Shown here piece after piece: positions 26,930-38,170 of a stretch of DNA of 64,000 nt. This DNA comes from Lathyrus oleraceus (taxonomy: Eukaryota; Streptophyta; Magnoliopsida; Fabales; Fabaceae), in assembly GCF_024323335.1 (NCBI RefSeq), contig NC_066585.1, positions 538,533,769 to 538,597,768 of the forward strand, given 5' to 3'. Positions within the stretch are counted from its first letter, which is position 1, and the number at the start of each line of letters is the position of its first letter. A model generated the notes under the pieces. That model saw only the letters and a program-made list of their open reading frames with translations, did no database searches and was not told where the DNA came from. Position numbers and translations under genes: made by a program.

Positions 26930-27351
26930 TGTAACCCCCCAGACTGCTTTCAGGATTATCAACTAACCCTACAAATCAACACGGGCCTTTTTCAACATGT
27001 TTTGTCCTCACTCGCACGCTTTTCAGGAAACTTCCCAGAAGGTCACCCATCCCAATACTACTCCAAGTCAAGCACGCTTAACTATGGAGTTCTTATTGGT
27101 TAGGATACCGAAAAGAAGATGCATCTTGTTGATATAGGTAGTACCAATTAATCCTTATAAGCCTTCTTTCAACCATGTAGTCTCATACCTGCACAGCTTC
27201 AGGATCCCTCTCATTCCGATGTGAATTCGGTTTTTCCCCTAGAAGTTTCTAGGAGTGTCTCATTGTCATGCATCATGCATCGACAACCACTCCATCGCCC
27301 TCGGATGTTACATGTAACCACTCTTCGGCCTCTCCGACCTCGGGTGTTACA
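26930..27351 (-). mobile_element. Cassandra-type solo LTR carrying a 5S rRNA-derived segment
   Basis: The 422-bp unit starts TGTAACCCCCC and ends GGGTGTTACA on the plus strand and is flanked by CACTA at 26925-26929 and 27352-27356, a 5-bp target-site duplication. Inside, on the minus strand, is a long stretch related to 5S rRNA. Cassandra elements are short non-autonomous LTR retrotransposons (TRIMs) of plants whose LTRs carry 5S-derived sequence. No primer-binding site or second LTR follows, so this is a solo LTR left after LTR-LTR recombination. It sits inside the interior of element B and is therefore younger than B. Confidence 0.85.
27028..27125 (-). pseudogene. 5S rRNA-derived segment in the Cassandra-type LTR
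   Basis: On the minus strand the segment holds AGTTAAGCGTGCTTG (A box of the internal 5S promoter) and GGATGGGTGACC plus CTGGGAAG (C-box region), in the order of plant 5S rRNA. The 5' third of 5S is largely replaced. It cannot fold into a normal 5S rRNA. In Cassandra the RNA polymerase III promoter boxes are kept; here they are mostly intact, with several substitutions. Confidence 0.85.
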
Positions 27352-28544
27352 CACTACATACTCTAGAAATCCTCGATGTGAACAATCATCAACTACACGC
27401 CCATAACTTTGTCTTAATGAATCTTAATGGTCCAATTGCGCATTTATCTAAAATGTTCCTCATTACAACGGTCGTATTGCAACATCCTCACTACTTCCAC
27501 ACTCGGTGTTCACTTGTCTTCCCATGGTAATTCTCTCAGTTCCAATTACAAAACCATTCTACTAGAAGTCCTTAAATCCAACTTAATTTCTCTTCTCCTC
27601 AACCAGATCCCATACAACCAAAACTCATTGGAGCTTCCATTACTATATAATGGGCGTTATCTCTCTCCAACACAAACTCTTATAATTGATCTTTAGGTAA
27701 TTCATCATTCCTTTACAGTTGCTCACTAACACTAAACCTCTGACTAGCTATCTTGAACCCGATCTCCCTTCTAAGATTGAACATACTTGGTTTATCTTCT
27801 AACCTCCATTTGGTCCATACATGTTTCACTTGGAATAGGCAACCATGTCCTCGAGTCTCTTCTTAGACTTCACCACTACCTTAGGCTCCCAACAAAACTG
27901 AACGTCCTTATCCCTCAAGTCTTCAACCACTTGCAAGGTACCATTCCAAATATATATATTCCATTAAATACTCTTGTTCTTCCAAAATATTTTAGTGGCC
28001 TTAGAAACTGAAACACTGATACACTATCCCACTTCCAAACCTTATGACATATGCGTAACATAACCATCCTTTCTACTTTACCATACGGAATTATTCACAA
28101 TACTATTCCATATTAGTGAGTATATCTTACTCCACTAACAATCCACACCTTTCTCAAAGCTCTGAAAATTCATCCAATAGAGATCCTCAACTTCTCAACT
28201 CTGTTAACACCGCAGAATCGCTTGGATGATACACTACTCTTCAATTCCATAATACCCAAATCATAACTCCTCTGAAACTTCAACTGGGCCATCTAGTTCT
28301 CCTTACTTTCTAACTCTTGGCTTGAGCCTATTCTCAAAGCACAAGTTCAACCCACGCTTCGGAGTCCTCGTGGTCGCTCAACCATGATCCTACCTACCAT
28401 TCACATAGCATTAGGTTGATCAGGCCCAATACTATATACAGTGATATTAAGAATCATGTTGGCTAAACACACATATGAGGCAGGAATAGATTTACTTATG
28501 ATGTTTCAAGGCTAGGTCGAGAATCGACCTGCTCTGATACCAAC

Positions 28545-28998
28545 TGTAACAACCCGTATAATATATATCTAGAATAATATCATACAAGTGTTAAGTTTTG
28601 GTACTGTCACAACATAAGTGCCTAATGGCATCAATATATATACATGTCCAAACTAAAACATCAATGGAACATGTTATACAATAATGCCTAAACAATAAAA
28701 ATCTAAGAACTATGTACAATATCTTCATTGCACACAACTCCACAGCGGAAGATCATAATGAACAGCAACCCTTGAAACATCCATAACAGTTTCTCTTAGA
28801 TCCAACCTGTAAAGAATACCTGAAAAATAACAACAATAATGGGATGAGATAATAATCTCAGTGAGTTCTCCTACCCTATGGGTCCACTCGGCTCTACAGG
28901 ATATTCTAATCGATATTCAACTCATATCCAACTCAAGTCAACAAGGGAACAAAGACTTGAGCGATGGGGAAACTATCTCGCAATTGTATGGCAACATG
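28545..28998 (-). mobile_element. Element B 5' LTR, left portion (interrupted by element A)
   Basis: It begins at the LTR edge (plus-strand TGTAACAACCCG) beside the primer-binding site and stops at the insertion point of element A. The LTR continues at 38171 after the target duplication and ends at 40091, giving an LTR of about 2.37 kb. Confidence 0.85.
28994..28998. repeat. Target-site duplication of element A (ACATG)
   Basis: ACATG directly precedes TGTAACACC of the left LTR and recurs directly after the right LTR at 38171-38175. A third copy lies directly before the right LTR at 36343-36347. Confidence 0.9.
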
Positions 28999-30813
28999 TG
29001 TAACACCCCGATTAAAATAAGAGAATTATTTAATTGAGTTAATATTATTTTATTAATTTAATTAAATAAAGTTGAATTATTGGATTATTTTTATTATTAT
29101 TATAGATGTTATTTATTTAATAATAATTAAATAAATAAAATAAATGGAATATGAAGAGTGGAAGGGTAAAAGTGGAAATTGGATAAAAGAGGCCAAAGTG
29201 AGGATTCAGGTTGTTTCACGTGTTTTGCCTCAGAGTCAGAGAAAGGGGGAAGAAACGCTGAAGAGAAAGAGAAGGAAGAGGAAAAGGCCAAAGATTGCTC
29301 AGAGCTTCCTTCAATCCAAAGAGGTAAGGGGTCTGAACCTTATTAAACAATAATATGCTGAAAATGGTGAAATATTGGATGAACGAAATTAGGATTTTAA
29401 TCGAAGGAATTCGTAGAAATTATATGCAATGATGTTAGGACTTGTGAAATTGAATAGGGGACTATTGTATTAGATGATATGAGTGATTTTGTGTGAAATT
29501 TAGACTGTGGAAGGATGAATTTGGATAGATCTCGTAGCAAAAAAAGCCATTGCAGATCTGGAAATCTGGTTTCTGGTCATACGCGTATGGCACTAGGCAA
29601 TACGCGTATGAGATGGCTGGTACGCGTATGGCGCTAGGCAATACGCGTATGGATGAGGAAAATGATGTTTTGAACGTGTTTTGGTCTCTGTTGGTACGCG
29701 TATGGAAAAGTGATACGTGTAGCATACGCGTATGGACATGGGCAATACGCGTATGGATTTGGTCAGGCGTGGGTAATACGCGTATGAGCATAGGCAATAC
29801 GCGTATGGGCAGACTGTGGTCTTTCCGGGGCTGTTGTTGTGCAGTTTTGGTTGTTTAGGCTGAGCGGGGTAACTTAGCTGATGCATGGTATATGAGGGAT
29901 CATTTCCCGTTGCTTTGAGTGGTATAGATATTAGTAGAGTGTGATAATACTGTGTTTGATTATGTGGCATGATGTGATATGCTTTTGGTGATAGGATGTG
30001 TTAATGATGATGATAACATGACTATATGATGCTGTTGTTGCTATGTTGATTATGATGCATGCTTGGTGTGCATGCATTCATGAAAGGCCGATGCCTAGTG
30101 ATGAACGGACTGAGTTCCAATGATGTTGTTGACTCCGGGCTTGTTGAGAGGCTTGGTTCCTTGCGGGGAACTCGGATTCTATGGTGATGAATCTGGGAGT
30201 GGTGATCCTGTAGTTGGTCACAAAATGGGTATACCGAGTCGTGTTGAGTCATGCATGGGTGTGTGCATTGCATTTGATATGTTGTTTTGTTGATGTTCAT
30301 GAATATGTTGATTATGAGGATTATGATGAGCTGTGTTGGCATATGTGAAATATATTTATGTTTATATTTCTGTCGTTATATTATTATTTAATAATGTAAT
30401 TCTCACCCCTTCTGCATGTGTTTATGTTCATCTATGATGAGCAATGTGCAGATAAAGAGGAGTAGCTATTGTTGAGGTTTGAAGAATAAGTGTAGAGTTA
30501 TTCTACAGAGTCGAGTCAAATGCTCTGGTCATGTGACACCGGGGTTATGGGATTCGATAGATAATTGATTATTATTTACGTTGTTTATGATGACTAACAT
30601 GTTGAGATGTTTTGTTGAGATAATGTTGAACCATTATTATGAATTGTTATATGATGAATGATAATATTAATGTTGTTGTCCGCTGCGAAGTTTTAATAAA
30701 ATAACTAATATGTTTTATGTTGTGATGCGATAATTGTAAGAAATGTAAACTCTTCTACATGTTGTACTCTGATAATCTATTTAAATATGTCGTTTGGGTA
30801 GAAGGGTGTTACA
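28999..30813 (+). mobile_element. Element A left LTR (Ty3/gypsy)
   Basis: The LTR runs from TGTAACACCC to GGGTGTTACA (perfect 10-bp terminal inverted repeats), 1815 bp. It is followed directly by a tRNA-iMet-type primer-binding site. It differs from the right LTR by one 8-bp indel (near 30740; the right copy is longer), with no substitution noticed by eye, so the two copies are young. It contains nine copies of a palindromic motif (separate entry) and a purine-rich stretch at 29220-29310. The short ORFs inside are not supported as genes. Confidence 0.95.
29578..29808. repeat. Cluster of nine ACGCGTAT palindromic motifs in the LTR of element A
   Basis: ACGCGTAT, nearly always as TACGCGTATG with the palindromic core TACGCGTA, occurs at about 29581, 29602, 29622, 29643, 29696, 29727, 29747, 29778 and 29798. 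A near-match (TACGTGTA) lies at about 29713. Spacings are irregular, often near 20 or 31 bp. The set recurs in the right LTR at 36928-37157. In AT-rich DNA so many CpG-rich decamers are not expected by chance. They could be protein-binding sites or RNA structures. Confidence 0.9.
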
Positions 30814-30816
30814 TTA

Positions 30817-30830
30817 GTGGTATCAGAGCA
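30817..30830 (+). promoter_or_regulatory. Primer-binding site of element A (tRNA-iMet type)
   Basis: GTGGTATCAGAGCA lies 3 nt after the left LTR. TGGTATCAGAGC is the usual complement of the 3' end of plant initiator tRNA-Met, the primer of reverse transcription in many plant Ty3/gypsy elements. Confidence 0.9.
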
Positions 30831-30931
30831 TGGTCAGTCCAGTCGAGTCATAATGTGATGTTTTCCCTGTTGGTCGATTAGTGTAAATGACACTGTCGAT
30901 ATTTAACGGTTGTAGTTGTGTCGTGCAGAGT

Positions 30932-33900
30932 ATGGCTGGAGAAAATGACCGTGCGATTGCTGAGGCTTTGGCTGCTATGGCGCAGGCTATGCAGGCGCAG
31001 CAGAATCCGCCGGTCGACGAGTTTAGGAATTTGGGAAGGTTTCTGAAGAATAACCCTCCTACATTCAAGGGGCGCTATGATCCAGATGGTGCTCAGATTT
31101 GGCTGAAGGAAATTGAGAAGATTTTCCGGGTGATGACGTGTACTGAAGCACAGAAGGTGCAGTTTGGTACGCATATGTTATCTGAAGAGGCTGAAAACTG
31201 GTGGGATAACACTCGACAGAGGATTGAAGTACCAGGTGCTGAGATGACTTGGGAAAGGTTCAAGACGGCCTTTCTGGAGAAATATTTTCCTGCTGATGTG
31301 CGATGTAAGAAGGAGATGGAATTTCTGGGACTGAAGCAGGGTAACATGTCTGTTGCTGATTACGCTTCAAAGTTTGAGGAGCTGGTACAGTATTGTCCTC
31401 ATTATAATAATGCTGATGCTGAGGAATCCAAGTGTGTCAAGTTTGAGAACGGGTTGCGTCCCGAGATCAAACAAGGCATTGGTTACCAGGAGATTCGTAG
31501 GTTTCCTACACTGGTTAACAAGTGCAGGATATTTGATGAAGATAGCAAGGCTAGGACTGCTCACTACAAGAGTCTTAGTGAGAAGAAGAATAAGGATCGT
31601 GGTAGTCCTTATGCATCTCCGAATGGTAAAGGTAAGCAGAAAGTGGTAGATGCGAAGAAGCCAAGTGGGGGAGGATCTCCCGTAGCTGGTAAATGTTTCA
31701 AGTGTGGCGAGCCAGGCCACCGTGCTGATAGCTGTACCAAGAAAGTGCTGAGATGTTTCCGATGCGGTCAGGCTGGTCATAGAGTTACGGAATGTAAGGA
31801 TGCTGGTCCGACATGTTTTAATTGTGGCGAGAAAGGCCATATCAGTTTGCAGTGCTCGAAACCGAAGAAGGCGGCTACTGCAGCTCATACTACTGGTAGG
31901 GTGTTTGCTCTGAGTGGGGCTGAAGCTCCTAAAGAAGATAATCTGATTAAAGGTACTTGCTTGATTAATAATGTTGAATTGCTTGCTATTGTTGACACTG
32001 GTGCTACTCATTCGTTTATTTCGTATGAGTGTGCGACCAGGATTGGTGTGATTATGTCGTCCCTAGGCGGAAGTATGGTGATAGATACTTCTGCTAATGG
32101 TTCTGTGAAGACTTCTGTTGTCTGTCGAGGTTGTCGTTTGACGATCTTTGAGAGAGAGTTCGTAGTTGATTTGGTGTGCTTACCCTTGCACCAAATTGAT
32201 ATTATTCTGGGAATGAATTGGCTAGAATTCTATGGCGTGTTTATCAACTGTTATAGTAAGACGGTGCGGTTTTCTGAAGTTGGTGAGAATGATGAGGCAA
32301 GATTTCTATCTGCTAGGCAGGTGGGGGAATTTGTGAAAGATGAAGCTCAGATATTCGCTTTATTTGCGTCTCTGCAAGCGAATAAGAAAGTGGTGAGTGT
32401 AGATTTGCCTGTTGTCTGTGAATTTCAGGATGTGTTTCCGGAGGATGTAAGTGAATTACCTCCAGAACGTGAAGTCGAATTTGCCATTGACTTAGTACCA
32501 GGTATGAGTCCAGTGTCGATGTCTCCTTATAGAATGTCGGCAACTGAATTAGTTGAATTGAAGAAGCAACTTGAAGAATTGCTTGAGAAGAAGTTTGTGC
32601 GTCCAAGTGTTTCTCCTTGGGGTGCACCAGTATTGTTAGTGAAGAAGAAAGAAGGTACGATGAGGTTGTGTGTCGATTATCGGCAGTTGAATAAGGTGAC
32701 TATCAAGAATCGGTATCCATTGCCGAGGATTGATGATTTGATGGACCAGTTGGTTGGAGCTCATGTTTTCAGTAAGATTGATTTGCGGTCGGGTTATCAT
32801 CAGATCCGAGTGAAGTCAGATGATATTGCGAAGACTGCTTTCCGTACGAGGTATGGTCATTATGAATACACTGTGATGCCGTTCGGTGTGTCTAATGCCC
32901 CAGGTGTGTTTATGGAATATATGAATCGTATATTTCATCCGTACCTTGATAATTTTGTTGTGGTGTTCATAGATGATATATTGATATATTCTAAGACGGA
33001 AGAAGAGCATGCAGGACATCTGAGAATTGTTTTGCAGGTGTTAAGAGAAAAGAAATTATATGCAAAGTTATCTAAATGTGAGTTCTGGTTGAAGGAAGTG
33101 AGTTTCCTTGGCCATGTGATTTCGAGTGGTGGGATTTCTGTTGATCCGGCTAAAGTTGATGCCGTATTACAGTGGGAGACTCCGAAGTCTGCTACTGAGA
33201 TACACAGTTTTCTGGGGTTAGCTGGTTATTATCGCAGATTTATTGAGGGCTTCTCTAAGTTGGCATTGCCGTTGACGCAGTTGACTAAGAAGGGTCAAGT
33301 GTATGTGTGGGATGCAGCTTGTGAAGCGAGTTTTGTTGAGTTGAAGAGGCGGTTGACCAGTGCTCCAGTGTTGATCTTGCCTAATCCTGGTGAGTCCTTC
33401 GTTGTTTATTGTGATGCTTCTTTGATGGGTCTTGGTGGTGTTTTGATGCAGAATGGTAAAGTTGTAGCTTATGCTTCTAGACAGTTGAAAGTTCATGAGA
33501 GGAATTATCCTACGCATGATCTAGAACTTGCAGCTGTTGTATTTGTGTTGAAAATGTGGAGGCATTATCTGTATGGTTCCAGATTCGAAGTGTTCAGTGA
33601 TCACAAGAGTCTGAAGTATCTGTTTGATCAGAAAGAGTTAAATATGAGGCAGAGAAGGTGGTTAGAATTACTGAAGGATTTTGACTTTGAATTGAGTTAT
33701 CATCCCGGTAAGGCTAATGTAGTTGCAGATGCGCTGAGTAGAAAGTCTCTACATATGTCTATGATGATGGTTCGGGAGCTTGAGTTAATTGAACAGTTCC
33801 GTGATATGAGTTTGGGTTGTGAAGTTTCCGCTGATAGTGTAAAGTTGGGCATGCTGAAGTTGACTAGTGGAATTCTGGAAGATATTCGGAATGGTCAGCA

Positions 33901-35038
33901 AGTTGATGTCGCTCTAGTTGATCATATTACTATGGTTAACCAGGGTAATGGTGGTAATTTTGAGATTGATGAGAATGACATCCTGCGATTTAAAGGTAGA
34001 GTTTGTGTTCCTGAGGTGTCTGAATTGAAAAAGAGTATTCTTGAAGAGGGCCACAGGAGTGGATTGAGTATCCATCCAGGTGCAACTAAAATGTATCAAG
34101 ATTTGAAGAAGTTGTTTTGGTGGGCTGGTATGAAAAGAGATGTTGCTAAGTTTGTGTATGCCTGTTTGACTTGTCAGAAGTCAAAGATTGAACATCAGAA
34201 ACCGGCAGGTATGATGCAACCTTTGAAGATTCCTGAATGGAAGTGGGATAGCATTTCCATGGATTTTGTGACGGGATTGCCGAGGACGGTGAAAGGTAAT
34301 GATTCTATTTGGGTGATTGTGGATCGGTTGACTAAGTCGGCGCATTTCTTGCCGATGAAGATTAATCACTCTTTAGAGAAGTTGGCAGAGTTGTATATCG
34401 AGGAGATAGTGAGGCTGCATGGTATTCCATCCAGTATTGTGTCTGATAGAGATCCCAGATTTACTTCTAGATTTTGGGAAAGTTTGCAGAAAGCGTTGGG
34501 AACTAAGTTGAGGTTGAGTTCAGCTTATCATCCTCAGACTGATGGTCAGACTGAAAGAACTATCCAATCCTTGGAGGATTTGTTGAGAGCTTGTGTGTTG
34601 GAGCAGAGTGGTTCTTGGGATAGTTATTTGCCGTTGGTGGAGTTTACTTATAATAATAGTTTTCATGCTAGTATCGGTATGGCTCCATATGAAGCATTGT
34701 ATGGTAGGAGGTGTAGAACTCCATTGTGTTGGTATGAATCAGGTGAGAGTGTTGTACTCGGACCTGAGATTGTGCAGCAGACGACTGAAAGGGTTAAGAT
34801 GATTCAGGAGAAAATGAAGATTTCTCAGAGTCGTCAGAAGAGTTATCATGATAAGAGGAGGAAGGCACTTGAGTTCCAAGAGGGAGATCATGTGTTCTTG
34901 AGAGTTACTCCGACGACAGGTGTGGGTAGAGCTTTAAAGTCTAAAAAGCTTACTCCGAGGTTTGTGGGTCCGTATCAGATTTTGAAGAGAGTTGGGGAAG
35001 TAGCGTTATCTCTCTCCAACACAAACTCTTATAATTGA
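30932..35038 (+). CDS. gag-pol: Ty3/gypsy Gag-Pol polyprotein, 3'-truncated and ending in foreign sequence
   Basis: A single uninterrupted frame. I prefer the ATG at 30932 (MAGENDR) to the in-frame ATG at 30887, because Gag homology starts there. Order: Gag (about 40-200), three CCHC zinc knuckles starting at residues 255, 275 and 295, aspartic protease with DTGA at 355-358, reverse transcriptase with the catalytic IDD at 680-682, RNase H with CDAS at 827-830, then integrase with an HHCC zinc finger (from His1041) and the DDE triad at Asp1111, Asp1172 and Glu1208. Domain order PR-RT-RH-IN is that of Ty3/gypsy; the [13 protein letters not shown] region after integrase points to the chromovirus side, Tekay/Del-like being my guess. 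All listed catalytic residues are present. After residue 1357 (35002) the frame runs 11 codons into duplicated element B DNA and stops. The C-terminal tail, where a chromodomain would lie, is missing, as is the 3' untranslated part with the polypurine tract. Confidence 0.95.
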   Translation: MAGENDRAIAEALAAMAQAMQAQQNPPVDEFRNLGRFLKNNPPTFKGRYDPDGAQIWLKEIEKIFRVMTCTEAQKVQFGTHMLSEEAENWWDNTRQRIEVPGAEMTWERFKTAFLEKYFPADVRCKKEMEFLGLKQGNMSVADYASKFEELVQYCPHYNNADAEESKCVKFENGLRPEIKQGIGYQEIRRFPTLVNKCRIFDEDSKARTAHYKSLSEKKNKDRGSPYASPNGKGKQKVVDAKKPSGGGSPVAGKCFKCGEPGHRADSCTKKVLRCFRCGQAGHRVTECKDAGPTCFNCGEKGHISLQCSKPKKAATAAHTTGRVFALSGAEAPKEDNLIKGTCLINNVELLAIVDTGATHSFISYECATRIGVIMSSLGGSMVIDTSANGSVKTSVVCRGCRLTIFEREFVVDLVCLPLHQIDIILGMNWLEFYGVFINCYSKTVRFSEVGENDEARFLSARQVGEFVKDEAQIFALFASLQANKKVVSVDLPVVCEFQDVFPEDVSELPPEREVEFAIDLVPGMSPVSMSPYRMSATELVELKKQLEELLEKKFVRPSVSPWGAPVLLVKKKEGTMRLCVDYRQLNKVTIKNRYPLPRIDDLMDQLVGAHVFSKIDLRSGYHQIRVKSDDIAKTAFRTRYGHYEYTVMPFGVSNAPGVFMEYMNRIFHPYLDNFVVVFIDDILIYSKTEEEHAGHLRIVLQVLREKKLYAKLSKCEFWLKEVSFLGHVISSGGISVDPAKVDAVLQWETPKSATEIHSFLGLAGYYRRFIEGFSKLALPLTQLTKKGQVYVWDAACEASFVELKRRLTSAPVLILPNPGESFVVYCDASLMGLGGVLMQNGKVVAYASRQLKVHERNYPTHDLELAAVVFVLKMWRHYLYGSRFEVFSDHKSLKYLFDQKELNMRQRRWLELLKDFDFELSYHPGKANVVADALSRKSLHMSMMMVRELELIEQFRDMSLGCEVSADSVKLGMLKLTSGILEDIRNGQQVDVALVDHITMVNQGNGGNFEIDENDILRFKGRVCVPEVSELKKSILEEGHRSGLSIHPGATKMYQDLKKLFWWAGMKRDVAKFVYACLTCQKSKIEHQKPAGMMQPLKIPEWKWDSISMDFVTGLPRTVKGNDSIWVIVDRLTKSAHFLPMKINHSLEKLAELYIEEIVRLHGIPSSIVSDRDPRFTSRFWESLQKALGTKLRLSSAYHPQTDGQTERTIQSLEDLLRACVLEQSGSWDSYLPLVEFTYNNSFHASIGMAPYEALYGRRCRTPLCWYESGESVVLGPEIVQQTTERVKMIQEKMKISQSRQKSYHDKRRKALEFQEGDHVFLRVTPTTGVGRALKSKKLTPRFVGPYQILKRVGEVALSLSNTNSYN

Positions 35039-36347
35039 TCTTTAGGTAATTCATCATTCCTTTACAGTTGCTCACTAACACTAAACCTCTGACTAGCTAT
35101 CTTGAACCCGATCTCCCTTCTAAGATTGAACATACTTGGTTTATCTTCTAACCTCCATTTGGTCCATACATGTTTCACTTGGAATAGGCAACCATGTCCT
35201 CGAGTCTCTTCTTAGACTTCACCACTACCTTAGGCTCCCAACAAAACTGAACGTCCTTATCCCTCAAGTCTTCAACCACTTGCAAGGTACCATTCCAAAT
35301 ATATATATTCCATTAAATACTCTTGTTCTTCCAAAATATTTTAGTGGCCTTAGAAACTGAAACACTGATACACTATCCCACTTCCAAACCTTATGACATA
35401 TGCGTAACATAACCATCCTTTCTACTTTACCATACGGAATTATTCACAATACTATTCCATATTAGTGAGTATATCTTACTCCACTAACAATCCACACCTT
35501 TCTCAAAGCTCTGAAAATTCATCCAATAGAGATCCTCAACTTCTCAACTCTGTTAACACCGCAGAATCGCTTGGATGATACACTACTCTTCAATTCCATA
35601 ATACCCAAATCATAACTCCTCTGAAACTTCAACTGGGCCATCTAGTTCTCCTTACTTTCTAACTCTTGGCTTGAGCCTATTCTCAAAGCACAAGTTCAAC
35701 CCACGCTTCGGAGTCCTCGTGGTCGCTCAACCATGATCCTACCTACCATTCACATAGCATTAGGTTGATCAGGCCCAATACTATATACAGTGATATTAAG
35801 AATCATGTTGGCTAAACACACATATGAGGCAGGAATAGATTTACTTATGATGTTTCAAGGCTAGGTCGAGAATCGACCTGCTCTGATACCAACTGTAACA
35901 ACCCGTATAATATATATCTAGAATAATATCATACAAGTGTTAAGTTTTGGTACTGTCACAACATAAGTGCCTAATGGCATCAATATATATACATGTCCAA
36001 ACTAAAACATCAATGGAACATGTTATACAATAATGCCTAAACAATAAAAATCTAAGAACTATGTACAATATCTTCATTGCACACAACTCCACAGCGGAAG
36101 ATCATAATGAACAGCAACCCTTGAAACATCCATAACAGTTTCTCTTAGATCCAACCTGTAAAGAATACCTGAAAAATAACAACAATAATGGGATGAGATA
36201 ATAATCTCAGTGAGTTCTCCTACCCTATGGGTCCACTCGGCTCTACAGGATATTCTAATCGATATTCAACTCATATCCAACTCAAGTCAACAAGGGAACA
36301 AAGACTTGAGCGATGGGGAAACTATCTCGCAATTGTATGGCAACATG
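35003..36347. repeat. Second copy of the 1345-bp element B segment, replacing the 3' end of element A
   Basis: This matches 27654-28998 base for base as far as I compared. It brings a second copy of the element B primer-binding site (35880-35891), of the LTR edge (35894) and of ACATG (36343-36347). It lies where the end of pol and the polypurine tract of element A should be. The shared bases at the breakpoint are GCG or slightly more. Confidence 0.95.
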
Positions 36348-38170
36348 TGTAACACCCCGATTAAAATAAGAGAATTATTTAATTGAGTTAATATTATTTT
36401 ATTAATTTAATTAAATAAAGTTGAATTATTGGATTATTTTTATTATTATTATAGATGTTATTTATTTAATAATAATTAAATAAATAAAATAAATGGAATA
36501 TGAAGAGTGGAAGGGTAAAAGTGGAAATTGGATAAAAGAGGCCAAAGTGAGGATTCAGGTTGTTTCACGTGTTTTGCCTCAGAGTCAGAGAAAGGGGGAA
36601 GAAACGCTGAAGAGAAAGAGAAGGAAGAGGAAAAGGCCAAAGATTGCTCAGAGCTTCCTTCAATCCAAAGAGGTAAGGGGTCTGAACCTTATTAAACAAT
36701 AATATGCTGAAAATGGTGAAATATTGGATGAACGAAATTAGGATTTTAATCGAAGGAATTCGTAGAAATTATATGCAATGATGTTAGGACTTGTGAAATT
36801 GAATAGGGGACTATTGTATTAGATGATATGAGTGATTTTGTGTGAAATTTAGACTGTGGAAGGATGAATTTGGATAGATCTCGTAGCAAAAAAAGCCATT
36901 GCAGATCTGGAAATCTGGTTTCTGGTCATACGCGTATGGCACTAGGCAATACGCGTATGAGATGGCTGGTACGCGTATGGCGCTAGGCAATACGCGTATG
37001 GATGAGGAAAATGATGTTTTGAACGTGTTTTGGTCTCTGTTGGTACGCGTATGGAAAAGTGATACGTGTAGCATACGCGTATGGACATGGGCAATACGCG
37101 TATGGATTTGGTCAGGCGTGGGTAATACGCGTATGAGCATAGGCAATACGCGTATGGGCAGACTGTGGTCTTTCCGGGGCTGTTGTTGTGCAGTTTTGGT
37201 TGTTTAGGCTGAGCGGGGTAACTTAGCTGATGCATGGTATATGAGGGATCATTTCCCGTTGCTTTGAGTGGTATAGATATTAGTAGAGTGTGATAATACT
37301 GTGTTTGATTATGTGGCATGATGTGATATGCTTTTGGTGATAGGATGTGTTAATGATGATGATAACATGACTATATGATGCTGTTGTTGCTATGTTGATT
37401 ATGATGCATGCTTGGTGTGCATGCATTCATGAAAGGCCGATGCCTAGTGATGAACGGACTGAGTTCCAATGATGTTGTTGACTCCGGGCTTGTTGAGAGG
37501 CTTGGTTCCTTGCGGGGAACTCGGATTCTATGGTGATGAATCTGGGAGTGGTGATCCTGTAGTTGGTCACAAAATGGGTATACCGAGTCGTGTTGAGTCA
37601 TGCATGGGTGTGTGCATTGCATTTGATATGTTGTTTTGTTGATGTTCATGAATATGTTGATTATGAGGATTATGATGAGCTGTGTTGGCATATGTGAAAT
37701 ATATTTATGTTTATATTTCTGTCGTTATATTATTATTTAATAATGTAATTCTCACCCCTTCTGCATGTGTTTATGTTCATCTATGATGAGCAATGTGCAG
37801 ATAAAGAGGAGTAGCTATTGTTGAGGTTTGAAGAATAAGTGTAGAGTTATTCTACAGAGTCGAGTCAAATGCTCTGGTCATGTGACACCGGGGTTATGGG
37901 ATTCGATAGATAATTGATTATTATTTACGTTGTTTATGATGACTAACATGTTGAGATGTTTTGTTGAGATAATGTTGAACCATTATTATGAATTGTTATA
38001 TGATGAATGATAATATTAATGTTGTTGTCCGCTGCGAAGTTTTAATAAAATAACTAATATGTTTTATGTTGTGATGCGATAATTGTTATGTTGTAAGAAA
38101 TGTAAACTCTTCTACATGTTGTACTCTGATAATCTATTTAAATATGTCGTTTGGGTAGAAGGGTGTTACA
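36348..38170 (+). mobile_element. Element A right LTR (solo-LTR-like context)
   Basis: 1823 bp, with the same termini as the left LTR and one 8-bp insertion near 38087. It is flanked on both sides by ACATG (36343 and 38171) and, beyond that, by the two halves of the element B LTR. Taken alone this is the signature of a solo LTR. Confidence 0.95.

Larger units (their letters stand above)
24637..28544 (-). mobile_element. Element B interior: LTR retrotransposon without visible coding capacity
   Basis: On the minus strand a primer-binding site (plus-strand GCTCTGATACCA, 28531-28542, complementary to a tRNA-iMet-type TGGTATCAGAGC) lies 2 nt from the LTR edge at 28545. A purine tract (plus-strand CTCCCCCCC) precedes the other LTR at 24641. 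Between them about 3.9 kb, 422 bp of it the Cassandra-type insertion, contains no ORF longer than about 100 codons on either strand, and I recognise no gag, RT or integrase motif. This fits a large non-autonomous derivative (LARD-like) or a heavily decayed gypsy element, which would depend on enzymes from another element. Confidence 0.75.
27654..28998. repeat. 1345-bp segment of element B, present again at 35003-36347
   Basis: From GCGTTAT at 27654 to the ACATG that precedes the left LTR of element A, every base I compared recurs 7349 bp downstream. It includes element B interior, its primer-binding site and the first 454 bp of its LTR. All shared short ORFs are identical in translation, so the duplication is recent. 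Confidence 0.95.

Noticed and set aside
27028..27125. Functional 5S rRNA gene
   Set aside because: The 5' third is missing or diverged, and the segment lies within an LTR with its own target duplication.
23404..28011. Short plus-strand ORFs in the element B LTR and interior
   Set aside because: They lie antisense to the element, have no recognisable domain, and recur only where the DNA itself is duplicated.
29462..30342. Minus- and plus-strand ORFs in the LTRs of element A, with repeated Tyr-Ala-Tyr or Thr-Arg-Met phrases
   Set aside because: The repeated phrases are the ACGCGTAT palindrome read in frame. LTRs do not normally encode proteins.
30823..34802. Overlapping ORFs on both strands within gag-pol
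   Set aside because: They are shadows of the long gag-pol frame.
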